From: Ottelia alismoides
Taxonomy: Eukaryota > Streptophyta > Magnoliopsida > Alismatales > Hydrocharitaceae
Direction of reading: 5' to 3'
Length of the DNA: 64,000 bases
Assembly: GCA_037367405.1 (NCBI GenBank)
Contig: JAZKJV010008870.1
Span: forward strand, 124,001 to 188,000
Part shown: piece by piece, positions 1 through 10,204 of the stretch
Position numbering within the stretch: the first letter of the stretch is position 1
Layout of the letters: each line of letters begins with the position of its first letter
The notes under the pieces: model-generated
Database searches by the model: none
What the model was told of the DNA's origin: nothing
The model's input: the letters and a program-made list of their open reading frames with translations, nothing else
Position numbers and translations under genes: made by a program

Positions 1-115
1 TAGTCCAGACAACACCCCAAAGGCATGCATAGTATTGCTAATGGCATTTAGTGTTTTGGAATTACACTTAGTAAAGAAAAGGAGGTCGTCAGCATATATC
101 AAGTGCATGGGAGCC
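1..115 (-). pseudogene. LINE (L1-type) reverse transcriptase fragment, catalytic-motif side
   Basis: Translated on the minus strand this stretch reads through without a stop and contains LIYADDLLFF, the YADD catalytic box of a non-LTR retrotransposon reverse transcriptase, followed by FGVLSGL, typical of plant L1-type LINEs. It stops abruptly at 115, where the Athila-type insertion begins; the upstream part of the same domain resumes at 19567. The element continues off the left edge of the window, so its 3' end is not visible. It is a non-functional host copy split by a later insertion. Confidence 0.85.
111..115. repeat. Left target-site duplication GAGCC of the large Athila-type insertion
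   Basis: GAGCC lies directly before the TG at 116. The same five bases lie directly after the LTR end at 19567-19571. A 5-bp duplication is the usual size for Ty3/gypsy integrase. Both copies sit in the same LINE reading region, which supports a single insertion of everything from 116 to 19566. Confidence 0.85.
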
Positions 116-784
116 TGAAAAATAGTGTGAAAAATTTTGATTGTTGTTTGCTATTTTTAACTTCCATTTTATTCACAGCCAGCACTCATTTCACTGTTTT
201 GCTTTATTTCAGTATTTAAAAATACCAAAAACATTTGAAAAATCCCCAAAAATCACAAAAACAGTAAAAAATCCTAAAAATATCAAAAACATTTTATTTC
301 TGAATTTTTTGGTTATTTTTACATATTTTTATAAATACTTTATCTTGTCTTTTATTACCTTGTCTTTAAATTCCAATATTGAAAAGAAAAAAAATATAAA
401 ATATAAAATTATAAAAATTAGAAAGTTAAAAACCAAAATACAAAATTAAAAATTAAATTAAAAATAAAAAAAAATTAAAAACCCACAAAAATCTCCTTTG
501 ATTGCTTGCTTAGTGTAGACACTTGTCACATTCACTCACTCACGCACAATTGTTTGAATTACCCTGCTTGCTCCCTGTGTTCGAACTCTCTGCATACTTG
601 CCCTTTACATCATTTGTGCAGAGTTAAAAATAAATTTTAACTCCACATTTATTTCTAATTATTGATCTTTAGCGTGGGTTAATTGTTGATTAAATACAGG
701 TTTCATTTGAGAGTCGCCACAACGACGGTTGTCTCCGCCTTGTGTGAGACACCATTTAGGCTCTCTCGAAACCCGTGTTTATCA
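116..784 (+). repeat. Inverted partial LTR attached to the outer end of the 3' LTR
   Basis: This segment is the reverse complement of the first 668 bases of the adjacent LTR (817-1484). It begins with TG at 116 directly against the GAGCC target duplication and ends with ATCA at 784, the mirror of the LTR's TGAT start. Diagnostic differences between the two full LTRs are mosaic here: some match the left LTR (near 668, 719 and 590), others the right LTR (near 146 and 295). So it looks about as old as the LTRs themselves. It probably joined the cDNA end before or during integration. Confidence 0.85.
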
Positions 785-816
785 AATGATTAAATACAGG
801 TTTATCAAATGACATT

Positions 817-3800
817 TGATAAACACGGGTTTCGAGAGAGCCTAAATGGTGTCTCACACAAGGCGGAGACAACCGTCGCTGTGGCGACTCTCAAATGAAA
901 CCTGTATTTAATCAACAATTAACCCACGCTAAAGATCAATAATTAGAAATAAATGTGGAGTTAAAATTTATTTTTAACTCTGCACAAATGATGTAAAGGG
1001 CAAGTATGCAGAGAGTTCGAACACAGGGAGCAAGCAGGGTAATTCAAACAATTGTGCGTGAGTGAGTGAATGTGACAAGTGTCTACACTAAGCAAGCAAT
1101 CAAAGGAGATTTTGTGGGTTTTTAATTTTTAATTTTTTTTATTTTTAATTTAATTTTTAATTTTGTATTTTGGTTTTTAACTTTCTAATTTTTATAATTT
1201 TATATTTTATATTTTTTTTTCAATATTGGAATTTAAAGATAAGGTAATAAAAGACAAGATAAAGTATTTATAAAAATACGTAAAAATGACCAAAAATTCA
1301 GAAATAGTTTTTTTTTGATATTTTTAGGATTTTTTACTGTTTTTGTGATTTTTGGGGATTTTTCAAATGTTTTTGGTATTTTTAAATACTGAAATAAAGC
1401 AAAACAGTGAAATGAGTGCTGGCTGGGAATAAAATGGAAGTTAAAATAGTAAACAGCAATCAAAATTTTTCACACTATTTTTCAAATAAAGATAATGAAA
1501 AATAGAACAAACACGAACAGAGTTTGTGATTTTTGGCTTTTTCTCTGATTTTATATATTTTTTTGAAGTTTTTGAGTGTTTTTAGATTTTTAGTGTTTTT
1601 CTTTTGAGATTTTTAGTGATTTTTGGATTGACACTAAAATAGGTTAAAGTAGACACTAGGTAATTTTTTTGGAATTTTTCGAAGTGTTTTAATATTTTTT
1701 TGGTATTTTCTAAACTAGACAGTAGTGAAAAAGCTTGTTTTTGATTTTTAATAAATATAAAAATAAAATAAAATCAAAAACTAAATTGATAGCGTGGAAG
1801 CACAAGTTAACAGGAGCTAAACCCTATTTTTGTAGAATTTTTGGACTTAAAAATGATAGTTTAAATAGTTAGAACAAGCATCCAAATTTTAAACAGTCCT
1901 GGCAGGGGTATATATGCAATTTCTCATACAACCAGGAGCGAACATGCAAATTTCCACAAAAGTTTGAACTGATTATTCAATTGATAGCAACCAAAATTCA
2001 AGTACAAAACCCGCCTGGGTGTCCTAGCAATTTTCCCACCAGAGCGCGTGACTTGCATGCGCCTGGCGAGGATTAAAATGTAATTTCTCAAAAACCTGGG
2101 GGTTTACTTGCAATATTTCCAAAAATATAACAAGTGATGCCAGAGATTTGGTATTAAAACAAAATACAACCAGGGCCGAGGATACCCTTGCAAAATGCCC
2201 ACACCTCACGTGAACTGGTCATGTGAGGTGACGTGGCAGGGGACCCGTATGCAAATACGAGAGGCTTAGGGGTCTTTGTGCAAATATTACAAAAAAATAC
2301 ACTACAGACGAACGTTTTTAGACTAAAATATAAATACAAAATGCGCGAGGGTTAAGGTGCAAAATACCCTCGACGCGCGATCCAACGGCAGAGAAGACGC
2401 CACTTAAACACGTGGCGCAATCTAGACGGTCGATGACGTTTCGCTTCGACGTCTGAGATTAGATCTCAGAATGAGATCCAACGGTGGCTGGGCTCAGAAG
2501 ATCTGACGGTCGATGCGCGATCTGGGACTCCGCCTCGATCCAACGGTGGCGGAGGTCGGAGCAAGAACAACGATGAACTCCGGCGAGCTGAGGTTCTCCG
2601 AGGTCAAGCTCCGTCTCCGGCGGGCTTCTTGGCTTCAAATTGCGGCTGGAGCCTCCTCTGGTCCTTCTCTATCTCCTGGGGGCGTCAAAATGCCTCGGCG
2701 ACAGCCGAGGTTCACTGGCGAAGGAGGCGGAGCTGGGGAGCTCGACCGAGGTCCGGCGATGCTCAAAATTGCACCCAGGTGTGATTCCACGAGCGTTGAC
2801 CTGCAAAAAAAGATGAGAGGGTCCAGGGCAAGTTGCCTGGACCCCGCAGAGGTGGAATGGGGGTGCGAAACGGCCTGGGGTTACGCGGCCGGAGTTGCGC
2901 TCCGGCGAGGATGGGTGATTAGGCGAAATGATCGATGGAACCTCAAGATTTGATAGGGCTTTTAATCCTTATGCGAACAGGAACAAAATGGCATGAATAA
3001 AAAGGCGGGGTGAGCCCTCAATGGCCGGGGCCAGAGGGAAGAAGCTACCTCGACTGGCGTACTCGCGGGAGGTGGTGGAAGCGCCTCCGACCTCGGTTGC
3101 CTTGGCTGATGGCTTCGCGGTGGAGCTGTCACCTCCAGGAAGCTCTGGAGCTAGGATTAGGCGCGAGGGGTGGACCGAAGGTGTTCAAAATTCAATCGCA
3201 AGGTCGGGGGTTTCTCTTATTTGGTTTGACCCTGAGTTGCAGGGGTCCAAAGACCAAGAAAAATCTTGCGCCACAGTGATGCTTAGCCCGATGTAATCAC
3301 ATGACGAGCAAGATGGATGGTAGGTGGAGAGATTTGCAGAAGAGGGTTTCGCGAAAGGATGAAAGTTTATGCCTCGAAAAATCCACAAATGTGGGGAGAA
3401 AACGAGGTGGCAGAGCTACAGGGAGGGTAGGGCGTCCAGTTGACCGAAGTCAATTGTTGACGCCTCCTGGTTGGTCCACGTGGACCAACCGGGAAAAACC
3501 CTGAAAATTATTTTGAAAAATCAATTAAAAATAGAATAATTCCGAATTAATTAATGGTTATAAAATGAAAAATGCCTAAAATTTTATGTAGTATTTTATT
3601 CTGTTTTTTATTCGTTTTTATGACTTATATTTTTACAAGTTTGCTTTTTAACCCTATATAGGTATAATACCTATGTATTTAAGTATTTGATTTTTATTTT
3701 ATGTATTTCAATGTCATTATTTGTATTTATTATTTTCTAAAATTATAAGATACTTTTATGTACACAAATATATTTCTATTTTATTTTTATGATTTATTTT

Positions 3801-4644
3801 GTATATTAAATAAAATATAAAAGTGTTTTGTATAGGTATATGTATAGGCAGTATGCCTATGTATTCTTTATACAAGTATTTTTGCTTTGTATTTTCTTTG
3901 CATTTTTATTCTAATTTTAATGCACAAATATTTTATAAGTAATATTTACATAATTAAAAAAAATATAAAAATACAAAAATAACGAATAATAAATTGAAGA
4001 TTTTAATCAGTACATTTATACAATGAGGGTCCAAAACTCAACTTTCAAACCGTAGCTCCGCCAAATGCGAAACCACCGCCATTAAATAGATTATTTTCTT
4101 CTATATACAATTAAAGGTGAGTATGCTACATTTGGAGTTGTCAGTTGTGAGATACGGGTCTGGGAAGTTGGGATTCTGGATTCTTATTCAGACCATAACT
4201 TTTTATCTGTGTATTATTTTTCTGTGAAATCGATTTTGTATTTTTCTTTATGAATTTATCTACAACTTTCATATAAAAAATTTCTTTATTTGATGTATAA
4301 AAAGTGGAACCAAAAATAGGTCCCAAAATGAATAAAGAATGAATAGAATGTATAGGTATTTTATCTGTATTTTGACCTTATCTCCCCCTACTTTATTCCT
4401 TGTCGACCTATTGATCAAGATGCCTAGGTCTCGGGGTTTTGGGTCATAAAATATTTACAATATTTTATTCTTTTTCTTTTCTTTATTTATTCTATAATTT
4501 TGGCTTTAATTACAATATTTTATACACTAAATAGATGCACATGCATGAATGCTAAGATGATGGTTTTAATGCTATTTACAGGCATTTGCTAGGGTTTTTG
4601 GTGCCAAAATGATAGAATAAAGATGATGAAATGTGGATTCATCA
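817..4644 (-). repeat. 3' LTR of the large Athila-type element (3828 bp)
   Basis: It starts TGATAAAC and ends GATTCATCA, giving TGAT...ATCA termini, and matches 15745-19566 along its whole length. It has AT-rich flanks and a GC-rich core at about 2340-3500 with three GATCCAACGG motifs (2379, 2475, 2537), paired CACGTG-like boxes near 2206-2237 and a 22-bp palindrome at 3469-3490. Athila LTRs are usually nearer 1.5-2 kb, so this is long. Open frames in the GC-rich core, such as 2513-2953, resemble no protein family I recognise and are probably incidental. Confidence 0.92.
3469..3490. promoter_or_regulatory. 22-bp perfect palindrome with a G-box core in the LTR
   Basis: The arm GGTTGGTCCAC is followed by its exact inverse, centred on CACGTG, a binding core for plant bZIP and bHLH factors. 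The 5' LTR copy (18402-18423) has CATGTG instead, and the diverged solo LTR has the perfect form at 40019-40040. Conservation in a diverged copy suggests function, but binding is inferred. Confidence 0.6.
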
Positions 4645-4662
4645 TCCCCCTATACTTTACCT
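4645..4662 (-). other. Polypurine tract for plus-strand priming
   Basis: On the minus strand the bases directly before the 3' LTR read GTAAAGTATAGGGGGA, followed by TGATGAAT, the LTR start. Position and composition fit the polypurine tract used to start second-strand synthesis. The core AAGTATAGGGGG recurs in a hairpin cluster at 6640-7010. Confidence 0.8.
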
Positions 4663-6639
4663 TTGCTAGTCCCTAGCAAACACTTATGCAATAAGTGCAA
4701 AAGAAAAAGAAAGAAAAGAAAAAGAAGAACTTGGATTTAATTTGATTATTAAACTTGTCTTCACAAAATCAAAGTTTGGAGCTTAAGTCGGACCTCGGGA
4801 ATTTTAGTGCGGTCGGAACCTTAGTGAGAACCGAATTTGAAATCCTACAGTCCTTGAGAATCCCAAAACTCTGTCCAAGTCTCCTCAATAGCCAGGTCAG
4901 AAATACTTCAACTCATACGCAAACTCTTACGACTATGAGTCTGACTCGTACAGTGTGAGTGATATGTAGCTCCCCACCTCAGAAGTAACAAAGAAACAAC
5001 CTCCCCCAACCTGGTAACTCTAATGCCTCGGTCTAGCAACTCTTTCCTCGAGAAGCGGGGTATTCCCTTCTAAGTTCAAGTGCAACTGGCTCAAGAAGAG
5101 GGGGAATAAGAGGTATAGAATTTTAGGAGCTCAACCAGTGTAGCTAAGTCTCCCGCTGCAAGCTTCATGAGATGTAACATGGATACCATAAGCTTTTGCT
5201 TTATTGGACTATATACACTCCGGTGGGGTTATTAAATTTTCAATTCGACCCACCACTTTTTTGGAGTTCTTTTTGTATTTTTTAAATAATTGCATCTGTA
5301 CAACATATCTACATGGTGCAACATATATACAAAAAATTTTCCTCTTGAGCTAGTAGACTATCCCTCTTTTGAAGCTTTATTGCAACCCACAGCTTCTGTC
5401 TTTAGCCTTCATCACCACTAGACCAAGTTGAGGTGCACTTCCTTCACTAGAAGAAGAAGAGAGGTTCCGCCTAGAAGTACTACCCTCATATGCTACCCCA
5501 AGCCAAAGGAAACTGCCTCCTCACCACCTCATCCGTGGAGAGCTATGTGAAAGGTGAAGGTGTCCAAGTTAGGTCATTATCAACAAGAGTCGTGCGTGTG
5601 CTCCGAAATACTCTACTTAGGCAGTCAAGACTCCATTGAACCAAGTCCCATGATCCTCAAAGAATTAAGTCAACTAGACCTGAAGTACCTCAAACCCAGT
5701 TCCTATAAGGTTCCTGTTATTAGGTAGATTTTATGGTCCAATCAAGCTCCAATCTCCGGATTTTACTTAGACTCGTTCAACTATCAAACTCAATCCGAAA
5801 AATGCGAATGCTATGCAATGCTACGCAAAATGCAAGAAATATTTTTGTGATGCAATTTTCAAGATTTTTGAATTTTTTATGGATTTTATTTTTGAAAAGA
5901 TGATGTATGCATTTTTTTGTATTTTTCAAAAAAGATTTTTCAAATGTTTTTGGATTTTAATTTTGCAAATGTTTTTGGGATTTTTGAAAACAAAAAGTTT
6001 TTGGCTGAAAAGCTAGGTTAAAAATATGTACACGGGCGTGTTTCTTATATATACAAGAAGTGGATTTTAAGAATTTACAAGGGTAAGTGGTCAGTTTTAT
6101 ACATATACATATATATAGTGGATTTTGGTGTGATGTAAATATTCCTCCACTTATTTGACACAAGCTTTTTCACACAATTTTTGAAAACTATAGTCCAAAA
6201 TAATTTTTACAAACATTTTACAAACATGTACACACATTTGAAAATTATTTTGCAAAGGTTTTCAAAACAGTATAGATAGATTTTCAACATATTTTTGCAA
6301 CCATTTTTCAAACCATTTGCAAATCATTTTTCGAATATTTTATTTCACACAAAGAAAAGAAATTTTACAAACCACACATTTTTACACAGGTTGAAAACTT
6401 GTAACAAAACATTTTCAAATAGTTTTCAATAGATGTTCACAAAGATTTTCCAACTATTTTTCAAACATTTTGCAAAAAAACATTTTCACCTGATTTATTA
6501 ATCAGTAAATACAAAAAGAATTTGAGGAATAACCACATCTTTTTATTAAGGACTTTTAATGAATTTTAAAGAATTATTAGCCATATTTATTAGGAAAATA
6601 CGAAAGTATGAGTTATGGCTAAAGTATATACGTAGTATA
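4663..6639 (-). other. Non-coding 3' spacer of the Athila-type element
   Basis: This is where Athila elements often carry an env-like frame between pol and the 3' LTR. I see no open frame on the minus strand long enough to support one, and stops are frequent in all frames. The part from about 5800 to 6500 is very A/T-rich with many short runs of T and A. I see no recognisable gene. Confidence 0.6.
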
Positions 6640-7010
6640 TACGACCCCCCTATACTTAGCTTGAGCTATGACCTCATAGATCGGAGAGAAAAGAGAAGAC
6701 ATAACTCGTACTAAGTATAGACAAGCCTAAAGAATAAAGAAATAAATGAATGAATCAATGAATGAGAAGTTGATCGTCCCCCCTATACTTAGGATCAAAT
6801 AATCCTAAGTATAGCAGACTGTACACAACGCAGGGAGGGTCAAGGGTGGGAATGAACAGATCGTACTCAGATTGTCTCCCCCTATACTTGGGGTAAAATA
6901 TCCCTAAGTATAGACAAGAAGAGGAGACAATGGAGAGGATCGAAAAGAATAGAGAAACTCGGGGTGCACACCCCCCTATACTTAGGACAAAGTACGTCCT
7001 AAGTATGGGA
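6640..7010 (-). repeat. Cluster of polypurine-tract-like hairpins
   Basis: Four copies of the core CCCCCTATACTT on the plus strand lie near 6647, 6780, 6880 and 6973. Three of them begin perfect or near-perfect hairpins: CTATACTTAGGAT pairs with ATCCTAAGTATAG at 6783-6814 (13-bp stem, 6-base loop), and comparable stems occur at 6882-6913 and 6976-7007 with about one mismatch each. A looser partner for the first copy lies near 6711. In element sense each hairpin ends AAGTATAG followed by five or six G, the same core as the true polypurine tract at 4645. Spacing between copies is about 90-130 bases. Confidence 0.8.
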
Positions 7011-7195
7011 AACTGTCTACAAGGGGCGACACCTTTTTGATAGATAAAGAAGATAGAAAAGGAAAAGAAGAAAAGAAGAAAAGAAGAAAATAAATCAATA
7101 GATAAAAGAGTGATATGGACAGCGGATCTGTACAACGGAAGATAGAAGTGATCACCATGTATGAGATGCAGATGATATAAGCCAAAGGACACATC

Positions 7196-10100
7196 TCATA
7201 CCAGAAGAATGGGGGCAACGTCAATGGTCGGCGGATCATGATCTAGATATAATTTTAGGCGTTGACCATTGACGCGGAAGGTAGAGGAAGATGACGGTTC
7301 GGATATGTCGATGCTGCCATTGTCATGTACCCTCCTGACCACATACGGACCTTTCCACTTGCTCTGCAACTTCCCTGGGAATAATTTCAGACTGGAATTA
7401 AACAACCATACTCTCTGATCTGGCTCAAACTGTTTATTGCTGATATGCGAATCATGCCATGTCTTCACTTTCTCCTTGTACTGTAGGCTGTTGGAAAAGG
7501 CTGTATCTCTCAGTTCTTCCAGGGCTGCCAATTCTGCTCTTCTCTGGTCTCCTATACTCTCGGGATCTAACAGCAACTCAGTGACTGCCCAAAAAGATTT
7601 GTGCTTGATCTCCACTGGCAAATGGCACGGCTTGCCATAGACGAGTCGAAAGGGAGATGTTCTCAATGGATTCTTGAAAGAAGTCCGATAGGCCCACAAG
7701 ACCGAGTCCAAAAGCTGTGACCAATCCTTTCGGTCTGGGCAGACAACTTTCTGCAAGATAGTTTTTATCTCCCGGTTCGATACTTCGGCAAGACCATTAG
7801 TCTGAGGGTGATATGGAGTGGCAACCCGATGGTCAATGCCGAACTTGTCTGCAAGGGCCCTAACCTTGTCATTGATGAAGTGAGACCCCCCGTCTGAAAT
7901 CAAGACTCTAGGTACCCCGAACCGTGAAATGATATTTTTCCTCAAGAACTTGCAAACGGTTTTAGCATCTGCGTCTCGGGCGGGGATGGCTTCAACCCAT
8001 CGGCTGACATAATCCACAGCGAGCAAAATATGCTCGAATCCCTGACTCTTAGGAAATGGGCCCATGAAATCAATCCCCCATGCATCAAAAACCTCACTGA
8101 AGTGAATGGGTTGCATGGGCATCATGTCTCTCTGTCCGCAGGTTCCCATTTTCTGACAGTCAGTACATCTCCTCACGAATTCATCAGAATCCTTGAAGAG
8201 AGTAGGCCACCATAGGCCGGATTGAAGCACCTTCTGTGCTGTCCTTTTTCCAGAATGATGTCCTCCTGCCTCAAGCTTGTGGCAGTATGTGAGGACGCTA
8301 TGATGCTCTTCTTGAGGAATGCACCTCCTCCAGATACTGTCCCCTCCTTCATGATAAAGGACGGGATCCTCCCAATGATGAAACTTGGCCTTCGCCAGGA
8401 AGGTCTCGAGTTTCTGCCTGAGCCAACCTTGTGGGACCGTCTTGGCTACAAGATAGTTCACAATGTCGGCGTACCACGGGAGCGAGGTGACGGCCAAGAT
8501 CGCCTCATCTGGAAATGTCTCTGTGATAGGTGCGCTGGGCTCAGATTCCTCAAGATTCTCCAATCTGGAGAGATGATCCGCCACCACATTCTTGACTTCA
8601 GGCTTGTCCTTAATCTCAATATCGAATTCCTGGAGTAGAAGGATCCATCTGGTGAGACGTGCTTTGGCATCCTTCTTAGACATTAGGTACCGGATGGCGG
8701 TGTGATCAGTGTAGATGGTTACTCTAGATCCGAGAATGTAAGATCGATACTTATCAAGAGCGAAGACTACGACCAGCATCTCTTTCTCAGTCACAGTGTA
8801 ATTTCGCTGAGCGGCATCCAAGGTCCGGCTGGCGTAGTGAATGACAAAAGGCAAACCATCCCTCCTTTGTCCAAGCACAGCCCCAACGGCAAAATCTGAA
8901 GCATCCGTCATGATCTCGAATAGGAGAGACCAATCGGGAGGCTGAAGGACAGGAGCTGAAACAACCATATTTTTGAGAGTTTCAAAAGATTCAAGACACT
9001 TATCATTGACAATAAACTCGGTGTCTTTCGTCAGCAAGTCCGTGAGCGGTCGTGCAATTCGACTGAAGTCTTGAATGAATCGTCGGTAGAAACTGACATG
9101 CCCCAGAAAAGACCGCAACTGACGCAAGTTGGACGGTGGACTGAGTTTTCTGATGATATCCACCTTGGCCGGATCGACCTCCATGCCTCTGTTGGAGACG
9201 ATATGACCAAGGACCGTCCCTTGAGTCATCATGAAATGACTCTTCTCCCAGGACAAGACAAGATTGACCTCAATGCAGCGCTTGAGCACACGGTCTAGGC
9301 TGTCAACACAAGCATCGAACCCATCGCCATAGACCGAGAAGTCATCCATGAAGACCTCTAAACAGTCACCCACCATGTCCGAGAAGATGGACAACATGCA
9401 TCTTTGGAATGTCGCCAGAGCGTTACATAGACCAAAGGGCATCCGTCTGAAAGCATAGGTCCCAAACGGACAGGTGAATGTCGTTTTCTCTTGGTTTTCA
9501 GGCGCAATGGACACTTGATTGTATCCAAAGTACCCGTCAAGGAAACAATAATGACTCTTCCCAGCTAACCGCTCGATAATCTGATCAATGAAGGGCAGCG
9601 GGAAGTGATCCTTCTTGGTGGCCTCATTCAATCGTTTGTAGTCCAAACAGACCCTCCAAGAAGTTGGTACTCTGGTAGCGATCTCCTCTCCAGACTCGTT
9701 GACAACTGTAGTGATACCCGTCTTCTTGGGTACCACATGTAGCGGACTCACCCATTTGGAGTCGGAGATGGGATAGATGAAATCGGCGCTCCACCACCTT
9801 GAAATTTCTTTCATGACTACGTCTCGAAGATTCGGGTTCAGCGGTTGTTGGAACTCACGCGACGGCTTAGCGTTATCCTCAAGATAGATGTGGTGAGAGC
9901 AAAGATTTGGGCTCAGCCTCTGGAGATCAGCTATATTCCAACCGATTGCCTTGTGGTTTCTTTCAAGAACCTCCATCAGACGAGATTCTTGTTCTCCAGT
10001 CAAATCTGCTGAGATAATGACTGCATACATTTCTGGCTCACCCGCAAGGAATCTGTATGTCATCGACTGCGGCAGAGGTTTCCGTTCTGGACAACTGGGA

Positions 10101-10204
10101 GGTGGCAGATCTGGCTTCTGATATGTCTGTGTAAATGCTACCAGGTCTGCATGGGAGAACTCTCGCTCTGTGTGAATTTCTGACGAAGGGGGTTGCTGAA
10201 CCAT
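7196..10204 (-). CDS. Athila-type pol: reverse transcriptase, RNase H, integrase
   Basis: This roughly 1000-residue frame encodes the enzymes that copy the element's RNA into DNA and insert it. The RT spans about residues 140-320, with VPKKTG near 160, the MPFGLCNA stretch and the active site FMDDFSVYG near 288. RNase H starts near 430 with the MTDASDFAVGAVL motif. Integrase has an HHCC zinc site (HHSGKRT then CTDC, about 650-690) and the catalytic triad in WGIDFMGPF (about 712), ISDGGSHF (about 770) and the E of GLAEVSNRE (about 806). No chromodomain follows. The first ATG is at 10204; the open frame extends to 10231 and overlaps the upstream protease frame, which is in another phase. Expression therefore needs a frameshift, or this copy carries a one-base indel. 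Confidence 0.92.
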   Translation of the reverse strand: MVQQPPSSEIHTEREFSHADLVAFTQTYQKPDLPPPSCPERKPLPQSMTYRFLAGEPEMYAVIISADLTGEQESRLMEVLERNHKAIGWNIADLQRLSPNLCSHHIYLEDNAKPSREFQQPLNPNLRDVVMKEISRWWSADFIYPISDSKWVSPLHVVPKKTGITTVVNESGEEIATRVPTSWRVCLDYKRLNEATKKDHFPLPFIDQIIERLAGKSHYCFLDGYFGYNQVSIAPENQEKTTFTCPFGTYAFRRMPFGLCNALATFQRCMLSIFSDMVGDCLEVFMDDFSVYGDGFDACVDSLDRVLKRCIEVNLVLSWEKSHFMMTQGTVLGHIVSNRGMEVDPAKVDIIRKLSPPSNLRQLRSFLGHVSFYRRFIQDFSRIARPLTDLLTKDTEFIVNDKCLESFETLKNMVVSAPVLQPPDWSLLFEIMTDASDFAVGAVLGQRRDGLPFVIHYASRTLDAAQRNYTVTEKEMLVVVFALDKYRSYILGSRVTIYTDHTAIRYLMSKKDAKARLTRWILLLQEFDIEIKDKPEVKNVVADHLSRLENLEESEPSAPITETFPDEAILAVTSLPWYADIVNYLVAKTVPQGWLRQKLETFLAKAKFHHWEDPVLYHEGGDSIWRRCIPQEEHHSVLTYCHKLEAGGHHSGKRTAQKVLQSGLWWPTLFKDSDEFVRRCTDCQKMGTCGQRDMMPMQPIHFSEVFDAWGIDFMGPFPKSQGFEHILLAVDYVSRWVEAIPARDADAKTVCKFLRKNIISRFGVPRVLISDGGSHFINDKVRALADKFGIDHRVATPYHPQTNGLAEVSNREIKTILQKVVCPDRKDWSQLLDSVLWAYRTSFKNPLRTSPFRLVYGKPCHLPVEIKHKSFWAVTELLLDPESIGDQRRAELAALEELRDTAFSNSLQYKEKVKTWHDSHISNKQFEPDQRVWLFNSSLKLFPGKLQSKWKGPYVVRRVHDNGSIDISEPSSSSTFRVNGQRLKLYLDHDPPTIDVAPILLV

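Noticed and set aside
2513..2953. 146-codon open frame present in both LTRs (also at 17446-17886)
   Set aside because: It is kept in both copies because the LTRs are only about 2 percent apart. Half of the eight differences seen change the amino acid, there is no family resemblance, and the solo LTR lacks it.
6755..7239. Hydrophobic minus-strand frames just after pol, possible env remnant
   Set aside because: Two overlapping frames with phenylalanine/serine runs arise from purine-rich DNA and the hairpin array; no env-like organisation is visible.
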